Below are positions 52,392 through 62,018 of a stretch of 64,000 bases of DNA, piece after piece. The translations under genes and the position numbers were made by a program. This DNA is from Clostridium muellerianum. GTDB taxonomy: Bacteria; Bacillota; Clostridia; Clostridiales; Clostridiaceae. The stretch spans positions 248,001 through 312,000 of the forward strand of contig NZ_JABBNI010000014.1 of NCBI RefSeq assembly GCF_012926525.1, read 5' to 3'. The notes beneath the pieces were generated by a model. It did not search any database. It was not told the origin of the DNA and worked only from the letters and a program-made list of their open reading frames with translations. Numbering within the stretch: the first letter of the stretch is position 1; each line of letters opens with the position of its first letter.

Positions 52392-53018
52392 CTATCCATT
52401 CTTCCTCCATTTCTCTATATCCATTTCTGCAAAATAACAAATTGTTCTTTTTTGATGATCAATACCTATCCTAAACCCTTTTTTAGGATTTTTAATATTT
52501 TCAAAATAATAACAATCTGTTGCCCCAAAACTTGCAGTTGATATATTTCTATAATCATCAATATTAATATTGATTTCATTAAATAAAGGAGCTACTATAT
52601 TAATTAAATTTTCACTAATATTACTACTTTGTACCCGACTTGAACAAGATATATATTTTATAGTTCCATCATTAGAGTCTATTGTACATATAAATGAATC
52701 ATTATTAGAGTCATTTGTCCAAGTTATGTCCCAACAAAAATTAGTATGATTATTATCATTAATCAATATAATGTTTTCTGAGAGTTTTTTTCTATCTATT
52801 TTTATATTAAAAACCTTATCAAAGATACAAATAGCTTTTTTTACAGCTTCTTGCTTAGTAACAGCCTTAGAATTTCTTTGTGTACTACTTTTATCATATC
52901 CATTTAAATCTTTTTCAGAATACAAATTATTTTCATAACATTTAAAATTAGTAGTACATGCTGATAAGGTGATTATGGAAATATACACTACAAGAATAAT
53001 CTTTAACACTTTTTCCAT
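52392..53018 (-). CDS. Lipoprotein with PepSY-like domain
   Basis: This 208-residue protein has a lipoprotein signal peptide with lipobox LSAC (Cys near residue 21). Downstream, residues about 55-130 show a PepSY-type pattern: KQEAVKKAICIFDKVFNIKI and FICTIDSNDGTIKYIS. It sits on the outer face of the membrane. Its ATG overlaps the stop of the sensor kinase gene (TAATG), so the two are translationally coupled, which suggests it modulates that kinase or its signal. Confidence 0.75.
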   Translation of the reverse strand: MEKVLKIILVVYISIITLSACTTNFKCYENNLYSEKDLNGYDKSSTQRNSKAVTKQEAVKKAICIFDKVFNIKIDRKKLSENIILINDNNHTNFCWDITWTNDSNNDSFICTIDSNDGTIKYISCSSRVQSSNISENLINIVAPLFNEININIDDYRNISTASFGATDCYYFENIKNPKKGFRIGIDHQKRTICYFAEMDIEKWRKNG

Positions 53019-54469
53019 TACAAATTGTTCTCCTCATGAAATTTTAATATAATTTCAGTTCCTTTATTTATTTTGCTATCTATATCAAATTCAATATTAT
53101 GTACCTGACATATTTCTTCACATATTGCAAGACCTAAACCCACACCATTTTTAGCTCTATCTCTAGCTTTATCTACCATATAAAATGGCTTTTTTATTTT
53201 ATCTAAATCCTCCCTAGGTATACCTACTCCACAATCTTTAAAAATTAAAATGTATTTATTATTGTTCTTTTCTAAAAATCCTTTTATTGATATTACTCCA
53301 AAATCTTTTGAAGCCTTTATAGCATTGTCTAAAAAATTTATTAAAAGAATTGTTATAAGCTGTTTGTCTCCATTAATAACTACACTTTCTACATCTACTT
53401 TTAAAACTATATTTTTATTTTCTATCTTATAGCTTAAAGTTTTGCAAGCATCACCAACACATTGCTTCAAAGAGAAATTTTCAAACGTTAATCCTTCTTG
53501 TTTAATAACTATCAACTTTAATAAAGTAAAACTTAATTTTTCTAATCTTTTAGCTTCTGAATTAATATAATTTAAAGCTTTGAATTTAATATTTTCATTT
53601 ATATTCCCTTTAATTAGTAAATCAGAATATCCAATTATGGCTGTAAGTGGTGTTTTTAACTCATGGGTTAAACTATCAATAAACTCTTGTTTATCATTAT
53701 TCATTTTTTTTAATTCTTCGATATTAGTATCCACAGCTTGCACCATAACATTGAAATTATAAGCTAATAATCCTATTTCATCATTTCTACTATCAATATT
53801 TATTCTTTTTTTATAGTTACCTTTTGCTATTTCTTGTGAAACTTTACTAAATCTTACTATAGGATTAGTTAACTTTTTAGAAATTAAATACATACCTAAT
53901 CCAAATATTAAAAATATAAAACAATCTAATAATAAAAATAGTTTATAGTTTTTATATCTTTCTTTGTATGTATTTAATTCAACATCTTTAATTAATACTA
54001 ACTTAATATTGTTTCTATGTATATTTAACTTAGAAGATATAAAAATATAGTGTCTATTCTTTACTTTTCTTACTATAAAAATTTTTTCATTTACTTTTGC
54101 ACCTGTTATTTCTGGTCTAGATATATCTAACTTTAACTTGGAATTTGAAAAAATTAGTTTATTATCTTCACTATACATTTCCAAATATCTAGGTTCTAGC
54201 ACATCACTTGAAAAATAACTTTTTATAACTATATCTATCCAATTTTTTAATATTTCTTGATTTGTTTCTTTTTTACTATCCCAATATGAAATAAAATCAT
54301 CACTTAGTGTAAAAATTCCATTTAAATTTTCATATTCATCTAAAAATATTTTTATAGTTCTATCTAAATTTCTTTTATGCATATTTTCAATAATTAATAT
54401 GCCAGCACCATTAAATATAATGATAAACCATATCATGGAATAAATAAAAATTCTTTTCCAAAACTTCAT
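53018..54469 (-). CDS. Sensor histidine kinase
   Basis: This 483-residue membrane kinase has membrane helices at about 8-28 and 170-188 with an extracellular sensor between them, a HAMP linker (NDEIGLLAYNFN), HisKA with the phosphorylated His in SLTHELKTPLTAI (about 267), and a full HATPase domain (NFLDNAIKAS, DCGVGIP, GVGLGLAICEE). AGGAGG precedes the ATG. The downstream response-regulator copy is dead, so its partner is likely the intact regulator at 58686-59339. Confidence 0.92.
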   Translation of the reverse strand: MKFWKRIFIYSMIWFIIIFNGAGILIIENMHKRNLDRTIKIFLDEYENLNGIFTLSDDFISYWDSKKETNQEILKNWIDIVIKSYFSSDVLEPRYLEMYSEDNKLIFSNSKLKLDISRPEITGAKVNEKIFIVRKVKNRHYIFISSKLNIHRNNIKLVLIKDVELNTYKERYKNYKLFLLLDCFIFLIFGLGMYLISKKLTNPIVRFSKVSQEIAKGNYKKRINIDSRNDEIGLLAYNFNVMVQAVDTNIEELKKMNNDKQEFIDSLTHELKTPLTAIIGYSDLLIKGNINENIKFKALNYINSEAKRLEKLSFTLLKLIVIKQEGLTFENFSLKQCVGDACKTLSYKIENKNIVLKVDVESVVINGDKQLITILLINFLDNAIKASKDFGVISIKGFLEKNNNKYILIFKDCGVGIPREDLDKIKKPFYMVDKARDRAKNGVGLGLAICEEICQVHNIEFDIDSKINKGTEIILKFHEENNL

Positions 54470-54708
54470 TTGACCTCCTACATTGCATTTATGTAAGTAT
54501 ATCCTATTTACTTTATCTAATGATTACTCTATCTAATTCAAATCCTAGTAAAGAGCTGCTACCTACATAGATAAGCTTAACTTAAGATTCAAGTTGATAA
54601 AATGCTAAATGGAACTTTTAGAAGTTTGTCCACAAAGATTAAACCCTATCTGAAAGAAGTTTCATATATTACAGTATAACTCATTTAATATTTTATTACA
54701 AAATGCTA

Positions 54709-57420
54709 CTAATATTTTATATAAGTTACATTACTTCTAGTGCTTTTTTGTCTTTTATTAAGAATATAAAAAATTGCTATACATATAAACGTAATAGTAC
54801 TTATAAAACTTCCAAGCAAAAATCCAGGTGTAATATATGTAAGCTCTACTTCATGGGATCCAGGCTCTAATACTACTCCCATAAGAACTCCATTTACCTT
54901 TATCAATTCTTGTTTTTTTCCATCTATCCTCGCTGACCACCCTTTGTTAAAAGGTATATTAAATGCCATTATTCCCTTTTCATTATTGTTTATTTTTCCT
55001 TTAACCCTACCACCATCTACATACAAATTTTCTATGTTATATTTGTTTCTTTCATTGACCCAATTTTTATAAAACTGATATGAATTAAACCATACATGTG
55101 CATCATTAATTTTATATTTTCCCTTTGAAATATTCAATTTCACTATGTCTGTGTTCCCGTCTAAACGAAAAGTATATTGATAAATAGGATATACATATGG
55201 ATATTTTTCTTCTGATTTAAGTGTAGATTTTCCATTAACAATTAATTTGAATGCTTGTCCATTTAAAGGCTTTAAATTAATTGAAAATAGTATTTCACCA
55301 CTAGCATTTTTTTTATTATTTTTAATAGGAATACTTATAAATGCATTTTCTTTAGCTTCTATAATTCCATCTTTATATTTCATATTTTTAATAATTGCAT
55401 TTTCCAAATCTAATGTAAGTTCACTAGTTACATTATCAAGTGAAGAATTATTTAATCCTAATACATTCTTATCAACTACAGCTGTTTGAAGAAGCATTGA
55501 ATCCTTTTGGGCAATATTCATCTTATCGTAAGTGTTTTTGTCCATAGTACTACTGTACCACAAATCAAATCCTACATTATATTTATTCTTATATACATTA
55601 TAGTTATCTGTTTGTTTAACAAGTAAGTAATCATATGGTATATAATTACAACTATTCTTATTATTAATTATGTATTTACTTCCAAAAAAAGTTTCTAAAA
55701 ATAACCTATCATCAAAGTTTTTATAGGAACTAGGAGTTACAAATGTATGTAAAATATTATGATCTATCTTTAGCCATCTATGAAGATTTCCATCAACCAT
55801 ACTATTGTATGTACTTGCACCATAATATCCATAACTCATTGGTGCATTCTCTTGAGATAAATTTGCAAAAATTGTTCTATAGAATTCATTTTTAGATGGA
55901 ATTAACTTGGCAAACATTTGTCGTTCTTCTTCATTTTCCATACAAGAACTTGTTAACAATTGCTGTGTTATATCAGGTCGTGCAATACTAATATAGCAGT
56001 TACTGTTACCCATAAGAGTAACCATTACACATACAACTATAATATAATTTAAAATAACATTTATAGATTTTCTTGTAGTGTATTTTTTTAATATTACTGC
56101 TAAAAGACTTAACAATCCTACAGATAAAATTATAATATTTATAAAATTAGTAGTTTCTTTGTTACGAATCATCATAAACTTAAGTACTTTTGACTGTTTT
56201 GAATAATAAAAAGATATGGTTAATGTAGTAATAATAGATAAAAAGCAAAATCCTATACTTTTTAAACTATTATTCTCCTCTAGCCAATTAGGAACTGCAT
56301 ACGCTACTGAAAAGATAAATAGATAAAACCATCTATCAGAGGAATATGAAAATCCATTAAAAAATGATCCAGAATAGGGTGTTAAATACATAATAAAAAA
56401 TATACCTGCAAGCACTGTTTTCCTTTTAGTAATTGAAGAAAGCTTTTTCCATGGCAATGCAAAGATAATTAAAATAATCAATGGAAATCCCAAAACGTTA
56501 GCGTAAGAAAATAATCTTTCAGGTAATGCTAATATATAATCCTTACTGTAGAACATATGAACTTCTGCTGTGCTAAAAAAACGATCTGTTTTTAAAAATG
56601 TTAACACTGAAGGAATAAATGCTGGAGCTGCTAATGCTAATGCTATTATTGCAAATAGAATATATTTTAAAATATTACTAAAAAATGAATATATTTTATC
56701 CATAATATTAGTTCCTTTAATATTAATAAATACAATAATAAAAATAATATAGAAAATACAATTAATAAACCCAAAGTAAAAACTATTGGCAATAGTCAGT
56801 GCAACACTAATAACAAAAATATACCACTTTCTGGTTTTTTCATATATTCTCAATCCTAAAATAGTAAGTGGTAGCCATACATATGCATCTGCCATAAAAT
56901 CAAAAAAAAGGGAAAACCATATAAAATTGATGCATCCACCATATATAGCTGCTCCTATTAAAGATGTATATGTACTTCTTTTCTCATATTTTAACAGCAA
57001 GTATAAAATTGACATAGCTAAAAACTGCCTAAAAATACTGAAAATTAACCTCCAATGAATAGTCCCTGCTAAAGTTAAAGTTCCAATTCCTAATTTTCTA
57101 AGTATAAACATTAAATAGAAAAATGGACTTGTAGTATAATAATAAGTAAATTCCCCAAAAATGTCACCTCCAAGCCCATAACTCCATGACCAAAAATGCT
57201 GACCATGGATAAAAGATTTTTGGAGAAATGTACCAAAGTACATAAGTTGGGAAGAATTATCCAAACCCATTTTCCCAAACATCTTTCCACTATAAAAAAT
57301 ATATAAATGACAACCTAAAGAGAAAAGTAACAAAATGGTAAGGGGAAATAGTTTGCCTACCCTTGATATTTTATGTCTTTTTATAAAATTATTAAAATAT
57401 AGCATTATCTTGTTTTCCAT
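54709..57420 (-). CDS. yfhO: YfhO-family membrane protein (glycosylation partner)
   Basis: This 903-residue polytopic protein of the YfhO family has about 12 helices in the first 490 residues, then a large extracellular beta-rich domain, then a last helix near the C-terminus. In Bacillus, YfhO works with the glycosyltransferase CsbB to add sugar outside the membrane to lipoteichoic acid. The gene overlaps the end of the adjacent CsbB-like gene by 29 bp. GGAGG lies 7 nt before the ATG. Confidence 0.85.
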   Translation of the reverse strand: MENKIMLYFNNFIKRHKISRVGKLFPLTILLLFSLGCHLYIFYSGKMFGKMGLDNSSQLMYFGTFLQKSFIHGQHFWSWSYGLGGDIFGEFTYYYTTSPFFYLMFILRKLGIGTLTLAGTIHWRLIFSIFRQFLAMSILYLLLKYEKRSTYTSLIGAAIYGGCINFIWFSLFFDFMADAYVWLPLTILGLRIYEKTRKWYIFVISVALTIANSFYFGFINCIFYIIFIIVFINIKGTNIMDKIYSFFSNILKYILFAIIALALAAPAFIPSVLTFLKTDRFFSTAEVHMFYSKDYILALPERLFSYANVLGFPLIILIIFALPWKKLSSITKRKTVLAGIFFIMYLTPYSGSFFNGFSYSSDRWFYLFIFSVAYAVPNWLEENNSLKSIGFCFLSIITTLTISFYYSKQSKVLKFMMIRNKETTNFINIIILSVGLLSLLAVILKKYTTRKSINVILNYIIVVCVMVTLMGNSNCYISIARPDITQQLLTSSCMENEEERQMFAKLIPSKNEFYRTIFANLSQENAPMSYGYYGASTYNSMVDGNLHRWLKIDHNILHTFVTPSSYKNFDDRLFLETFFGSKYIINNKNSCNYIPYDYLLVKQTDNYNVYKNKYNVGFDLWYSSTMDKNTYDKMNIAQKDSMLLQTAVVDKNVLGLNNSSLDNVTSELTLDLENAIIKNMKYKDGIIEAKENAFISIPIKNNKKNASGEILFSINLKPLNGQAFKLIVNGKSTLKSEEKYPYVYPIYQYTFRLDGNTDIVKLNISKGKYKINDAHVWFNSYQFYKNWVNERNKYNIENLYVDGGRVKGKINNNEKGIMAFNIPFNKGWSARIDGKKQELIKVNGVLMGVVLEPGSHEVELTYITPGFLLGSFISTITFICIAIFYILNKRQKSTRSNVTYIKY

Positions 57421-58384
57421 ATTTGTCCTCCATGAAGTATTCTTCTCTTACTTTCTCAATATTTGATTCTTGAATAAGAAAATGGGGCCTCATCTTTACT
57501 TCATAATAAATTCTACCAATATATTCACCTATTATGCCAATTGCTAAAATTTGAACTCCTGCCATAATCAAAATTGCAGATATTATTGTGAAGTATCCTG
57601 GCACATCAATTCCAATTATTAAAATACGAGTTAAGGAATATATTAAATAAATTATTCCTAAAATCATCATTAAAAATCCTATATATATCGTTGATCTTAA
57701 AGGTTTATTATTAAATGAGAGTATTCCATCAATTCCATATTGTACAAGTTTTCTAAAGTTCCATTTACTTGTTCCACCAACTCTTCTTTGATTTTCATAT
57801 TTAATTACTTTTTGATTAAAACCAATCCAACAAAACATTCCTTTTGAAAATCTATTATATTCACCCATAGATAATAATGCTTTTACAGATCTTTGACTTA
57901 AAAGCCGAAAATCTCCAATACCATCCTCAAGTTTCACATCGATAAAATGATTAACTATTTTATAATATAATTTAGATAAAAAAGTTTTTGATTTAGAATC
58001 TCCAATTCTATTTCGCTTTGCAATTACTTGGTCATATCCACGAAGATAATAATCAACCATTTTAGGAATTAATTGAGGTGGATGTTGTAAATCTGCATCC
58101 ATTAAAATTACAGCATCTCCGCTAGAATAGGTAAGTCCAGCTAAAATACCAGCCTCCTTACCAAAATTTCTAGTGAAAGAAATGTATTTAACATTCTTGT
58201 CAAAAACCTGAAACTGTTTAATTACACTTAATGTATTGTCATTACTACCATCATCAATAAAAATAATCTCATAATCATAAATTTGCTTTATAGAACACCG
58301 CTTCAATACATCTACTAATTTTTCATAGGCAAACTTAATATCATTACCTTCGTTATAGGAAGGTATTACCACTGTTAATTTCAT
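57392..58384 (-). CDS. csbB: GT2 glycosyltransferase (CsbB/GtrB-like)
   Basis: This 330-residue enzyme should transfer a sugar from a nucleotide donor to undecaprenyl phosphate. The GT-A fold has VIPSYNEG, FIDDGSNDNT (about 43) and the DxD-type DADLQHPPQ (about 98). Two C-terminal helices (about 232-255 and 265-290) anchor it. Its sugar-lipid product is presumably used by YfhO, encoded next in the operon. CsbB versus other GtrB-type enzymes is inferred from the YfhO neighbour. Confidence 0.85.
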   Translation of the reverse strand: MKLTVVIPSYNEGNDIKFAYEKLVDVLKRCSIKQIYDYEIIFIDDGSNDNTLSVIKQFQVFDKNVKYISFTRNFGKEAGILAGLTYSSGDAVILMDADLQHPPQLIPKMVDYYLRGYDQVIAKRNRIGDSKSKTFLSKLYYKIVNHFIDVKLEDGIGDFRLLSQRSVKALLSMGEYNRFSKGMFCWIGFNQKVIKYENQRRVGGTSKWNFRKLVQYGIDGILSFNNKPLRSTIYIGFLMMILGIIYLIYSLTRILIIGIDVPGYFTIISAILIMAGVQILAIGIIGEYIGRIYYEVKMRPHFLIQESNIEKVREEYFMEDKYGKQDNAIF

Positions 58385-58623
58385 AATAACTCTCTCCTCA
58401 ATAAACTTTTGTAATTACTAAATTTTTCTACAAAATAGAAAAACTTAATTTATGACAATAATCAAACCTTAAAATTTTCTTGTAATTAACTGCTTTTAAA
58501 AATTTATATTTATTGTCACAATTTAAGTATATTTGTTGAGGATATATAACTTGCAAATGAAATGTATCATAGTTGTAAAATCTAACAAAAAAATTGTTAC
58601 TAATTCAATCTTGTTCAAAATAA

Positions 58624-58661
58624 AAATGGTAATAAAGTTTTTTATAACTTTATCACCATTT
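58624..58661 (-). terminator. Terminator of the response regulator gene
   Basis: AAATGGTAATAAAGTT and AACTTTATCACCATTT pair with one mismatch, downstream of the leftward stop at 58686. Minus-strand continuation is TTTATTTTG. The remaining part of 58385-58685 shows nothing else. Confidence 0.7.
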
Positions 58662-58685
58662 CCAATTTTATGAATTCAATAAAAT

Positions 58686-59339
58686 TTAATCTTCTATTCG
58701 ATATCCAACTTTAAAAACCGTTTTTATATTTTCTTTTAAATTCAATTTTTCTCTAAGTCTTTGAACATGAATATCTACTGTTCTTGTTACTCCTAAATAA
58801 TCATATCCCCATATTTTTTCAAGAATTTGATCTCTAGAAAGAGCTATATTTTTATTTTTAAGAAATAACACTAAAAGTTTAAATTCTTTTAAAGTAAGAT
58901 CTATATGTTTATTATTAATTTTAACAACTCTCTCTTTAATATGTACTTCAATATGTTTAAACTTCAATATTTCATCTAAAGAATTATATCTTCTTAATAC
59001 CACTTCTATTCTTGCTAAAAGCTCAATAGTTTCAAAAGGTTTAACTATATAATCATCAGCTCCTAATTTTAAACCTTTAACTTTATTAAGTACACTCTCT
59101 TTAGCTGTAACAAATATAACTGGAATATCTTTATTTTTTATTTTTGTAATAAGAGTGAACCCATCTATTTTAGGAAGAATAACATCTAATAATATTAAAT
59201 CTATTACCTCTTTTTCTATAATGTTTTTTGCTACTTCACCATCCTCTGCATTTAATACTTTATACCCTACCATTTCCAAATTTATTGAAACTAAATCTCG
59301 AATAGCTGGATCATCTTCAACTATTAAAATCGTTCTCAT
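58686..59339 (-). CDS. OmpR/PhoB-family response regulator
   Basis: This 217-residue regulator has a receiver domain (VEDDPAIRDL, phospho-acceptor Asp in LILLDVILPKIDG near residue 52, FVTAKE, GADDYIVKPF) and a PhoB winged helix (RDQILEKIWGYDY, RTVDIHVQRLREKL). It is the likely partner of the kinase at 53018-54469, separated by the glycosylation pair. It begins 54 nt after the SDR gene without an obvious terminator, so read-through from the spore photoproduct lyase operon is possible. Confidence 0.93.
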   Translation of the reverse strand: MRTILIVEDDPAIRDLVSINLEMVGYKVLNAEDGEVAKNIIEKEVIDLILLDVILPKIDGFTLITKIKNKDIPVIFVTAKESVLNKVKGLKLGADDYIVKPFETIELLARIEVVLRRYNSLDEILKFKHIEVHIKERVVKINNKHIDLTLKEFKLLVLFLKNKNIALSRDQILEKIWGYDYLGVTRTVDIHVQRLREKLNLKENIKTVFKVGYRIED

Positions 59340-59393
59340 TTATTTTGTCTCCCTCGTTTATTGTTAAATATAAGTATTTTTCTATTTATAATA

Positions 59394-60092
59394 TCATTTA
59401 AATTTTTTTCTGATAAAATGTTTTTGTGGTCTTATAGTTACATCTGTAATAACAAGTCCTTCTCTTTGAGTTACTATGGATTTCACAACATTAGCTACTT
59501 CTTCAGCAGTAATATGGCTTTCAGCACTCTCACCTTCTTTAAAATTTGAATTTCTATAAAAATTGGTCTTTGTCATATCTGGATGTATGGTTATTACCTT
59601 AACTCCATATTTTCTAGTTTCATCAAATAAACTATTTGAAAAATCTGTTAGGCCTGCTTTTGTTGCCCCATAAACACAACCATATGTACTAGACTTTTTT
59701 GCTTCTATCGAAGATATATTTATTATGAATCCAGAATTTTTCTTTAAGTTCCTAAGCATAAGTTGAGTTATTATCATTGGTGCTTCTAAATTTACAGATA
59801 CCATTTCATGTATTTTATTAGGATTTAACTCCTCATGGGGTCCAAAGTAACCGGCCCCTGCATTATTTACAACTATGTATACATCCTCTTTATCTCTTAT
59901 ATATTTTATTTTCTCACAAAGAATAGAAGTTTTTGTTATATCACAATTCATTTCAATAAAGCTTTGTTCATTGAAATTAATTTTGGAAAAATCTTTTCCT
60001 ATTCCATAAACCTTATAGCCTAATTTTATCAGCACTTTACTTATTTCAAACCCTATTCCTGAAGAAGCTCCTGTAACAATTGCTGCTCGCAT
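59394..60092 (-). CDS. Short-chain dehydrogenase/reductase
   Basis: This 232-residue Rossmann-fold oxidoreductase has the cofactor motif TGASSGIG (about 7-14), NNAGAG (about 82), catalytic Ser in ISSIEA (about 132) and YGATKAG with Tyr-x3-Lys (about 148). The ATG at 60092 has AAAGGAA upstream. It overlaps no gene but follows splB by 13 nt and is in its operon. Substrate unknown. Confidence 0.85.
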   Translation of the reverse strand: MRAAIVTGASSGIGFEISKVLIKLGYKVYGIGKDFSKINFNEQSFIEMNCDITKTSILCEKIKYIRDKEDVYIVVNNAGAGYFGPHEELNPNKIHEMVSVNLEAPMIITQLMLRNLKKNSGFIINISSIEAKKSSTYGCVYGATKAGLTDFSNSLFDETRKYGVKVITIHPDMTKTNFYRNSNFKEGESAESHITAEEVANVVKSIVTQREGLVITDVTIRPQKHFIRKKFK

Positions 60093-60105
60093 TTTATCTT
60101 TCCTT

Positions 60106-61116
60106 TCAAATATATATTTTATCTTCTGGCATGTACTTTTTCGTAAGTTCATAGGTATATGCTATCATTTGTTTTGACATGTCTTTAGAATAACTACAAA
60201 CTCCATTAATGGTTTCAAAAGGATAATTTAATATTATAGAATTATTTCTTTGCTTTCTCATTTTCTTCAAATATTCTTTTGAAACTCTAAAAACTCCTAT
60301 ACTTACATCATTTATGTTTTCTTGTCCCAATTTTTTAAAAGTGTTATCTACTAATTCTTTATATTTTTCTTTCCAATCTTCTATATAAAGCATGGGGTCA
60401 AAACATATCCTAACCTTCCAACCTTTATTTATAGCATTCTTTATACTTAAAAGTCTTGCATTTATAGAAGGTGTTTTATGCTCGTACTTATTTATAACTT
60501 CATCTGGCGATAAGGTCCATGCTAAAATTACATTGTCATCTGGTTTTATATTTTCAATAGATTTAAAGTTATCACTTTTGGTTCTAATTTCAATAGTTAA
60601 ATCTTTATTACTCTTAGTAAAATCAATCCATGTTGAAGCATATTCAGTTACATTTTCAAAAGCTAAAATATCTGTATCATAGGAAATACACAAATATACT
60701 TTATGATTTTCTAAAAGTTTTTTCGTCTCTTTTAATATATCTTCAATATTGACAAATATAACTATATTTGAAGAACTGTACATTCCCTGAAGATAGCAAT
60801 ACTCGCAATCGTATATACAGTTCATCATATTTGAGGTATAGTAAAAATAATCATTACCAAAGTCTTCGCAGACGGCTGCACCCTTATATATTAAGTTATC
60901 CTTTTTTACAGCTAGTATTAATTTAGGACTTTTCTTTTGTACAACAAAATTTTGATGACTTCTAGAAAACACATCTTTGTAATGATTAATTTGGATTACT
61001 TTAGCTTTATTAAAATGCTGAAGTATTTTTTTTGTATTTGTATAATTTAGTGCTTCTTTTTCAATATATATATGAGAAAAAGAAGAATTAAATAATTTTT
61101 CTTTTGAGTTCTGCAA
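60106..61116 (-). CDS. splB: Spore photoproduct lyase
   Basis: This 336-residue radical SAM enzyme repairs 5-thyminyl-5,6-dihydrothymine dimers during spore germination. The cluster motif is CIYDCEYCYLQG (CxxxCxxC, about 92-103), and the later Cys in GVCSYSKD (about 310) is the family's conserved H-donor Cys by position. The start is TTG at 61116, inside the 3' end of the upstream phosphorylase gene (29-bp overlap), behind AAAGGATG. Length fits the family. Confidence 0.9.
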   Translation of the reverse strand: MQNSKEKLFNSSFSHIYIEKEALNYTNTKKILQHFNKAKVIQINHYKDVFSRSHQNFVVQKKSPKLILAVKKDNLIYKGAAVCEDFGNDYFYYTSNMMNCIYDCEYCYLQGMYSSSNIVIFVNIEDILKETKKLLENHKVYLCISYDTDILAFENVTEYASTWIDFTKSNKDLTIEIRTKSDNFKSIENIKPDDNVILAWTLSPDEVINKYEHKTPSINARLLSIKNAINKGWKVRICFDPMLYIEDWKEKYKELVDNTFKKLGQENINDVSIGVFRVSKEYLKKMRKQRNNSIILNYPFETINGVCSYSKDMSKQMIAYTYELTKKYMPEDKIYI

Positions 61117-61915
61117 AATAATTCATCCTTTCCTTTTTGGATTTGCACTGTATCTTTGCATATACATTTATATTTTCATCAAACGTACCTTTTTCAAGTT
61201 TATAGTATTTTAATAACTGCTTTAATTGATTTGACATAGTAGTAGTTAACCTCAATCTATTAATTATAGTTTCAACAATTATTTTTTCTTCATTTTTCAA
61301 AACATCTTCTTCATAAAAAAAAGCAGTTTTTATCTCATTTATCCATTTTATTATTTCTAATGATTTATTACTAAGTAAATTAGAAATACTCTTCATTTTC
61401 AATTTACTATCCGCTTCTAAGTGATCTGAAATAATTTTTACAAAAAACATTTGATGAGATTTTAAAAATACTAAGGCTGCTTCATATATTCCTGAAGCTT
61501 CCATATCTACTAATTGACCTTGAATTTCTAAATTCTTATTATTTATTACTGTAGGTACAGTTTCAATTGATCTTTCTTGAAAGGGATGTTTTAAAATCAT
61601 ATCTGGATAAAATGTTCTTTTAGTATCATAATCAATAATTTTATTGCATAAAATTATATCTCCAATCTGTAAAGTCTCATCTTTTGTACCACAAACTCCT
61701 ATATTTATAAATATATCTTCACATTTTAATTTATATTTAGAAAACAAGTAAGTCACTGCCACTGCTGACATCACTTTTCCTATACCAGTAACTATTAATG
61801 TTGTATCCACATTTTTAAACACTTGAAATTTATTACATCTTAAATCCTTTTTTAAATTTAATTTTTTTATAAAAGGAACTGCTTCACTATACATAGACGT
61901 ACTTATAAATATCAT
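61088..61915 (-). CDS. Nucleoside phosphorylase-like protein with C-terminal extension
   Basis: This 275-residue protein has a purine/uridine phosphorylase (PNP_UDP_1) fold: GIGKVMSAVAVTYL (about 43-56), NIGVCGTKDE (about 71) and the signature VDMEASGIYEAA (about 137). The last 80 residues form a helical extension not typical of the family. It is the first gene of the operon with splB and an SDR. A substrate linked to repair of nucleotides or SAM by-products is attractive but unproven. Confidence 0.8.
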   Translation of the reverse strand: MIFISTSMYSEAVPFIKKLNLKKDLRCNKFQVFKNVDTTLIVTGIGKVMSAVAVTYLFSKYKLKCEDIFINIGVCGTKDETLQIGDIILCNKIIDYDTKRTFYPDMILKHPFQERSIETVPTVINNKNLEIQGQLVDMEASGIYEAALVFLKSHQMFFVKIISDHLEADSKLKMKSISNLLSNKSLEIIKWINEIKTAFFYEEDVLKNEEKIIVETIINRLRLTTTMSNQLKQLLKYYKLEKGTFDENINVYAKIQCKSKKERMNYFAELKRKII

Positions 61916-61940
61916 TATTACCCACTTCCTTAAATGTATA

Positions 61941-61978
61941 TATGTAGTAAAGTTTTATATAAAATACTTTACTACATA
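61941..61978. repeat. Inverted repeat between ABC exporter and phosphorylase operon
   Basis: TATGTAGTAAAGT and ACTTTACTACATA form a perfect 13-bp stem with a 12-nt loop. No poly-T tail is seen on the minus strand, so termination of the ABC transcript here is only likely, not certain. Confidence 0.55.
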
Positions 61979-62018
61979 AAAAAGGGAATAACAATATGCA
62001 TATTTGCCACAAATCACA

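Noticed and set aside
54540-54700. Possible fourth long hairpin
   Set aside because: Only short AACTT/AAGTT matches were found; no consistent stem.
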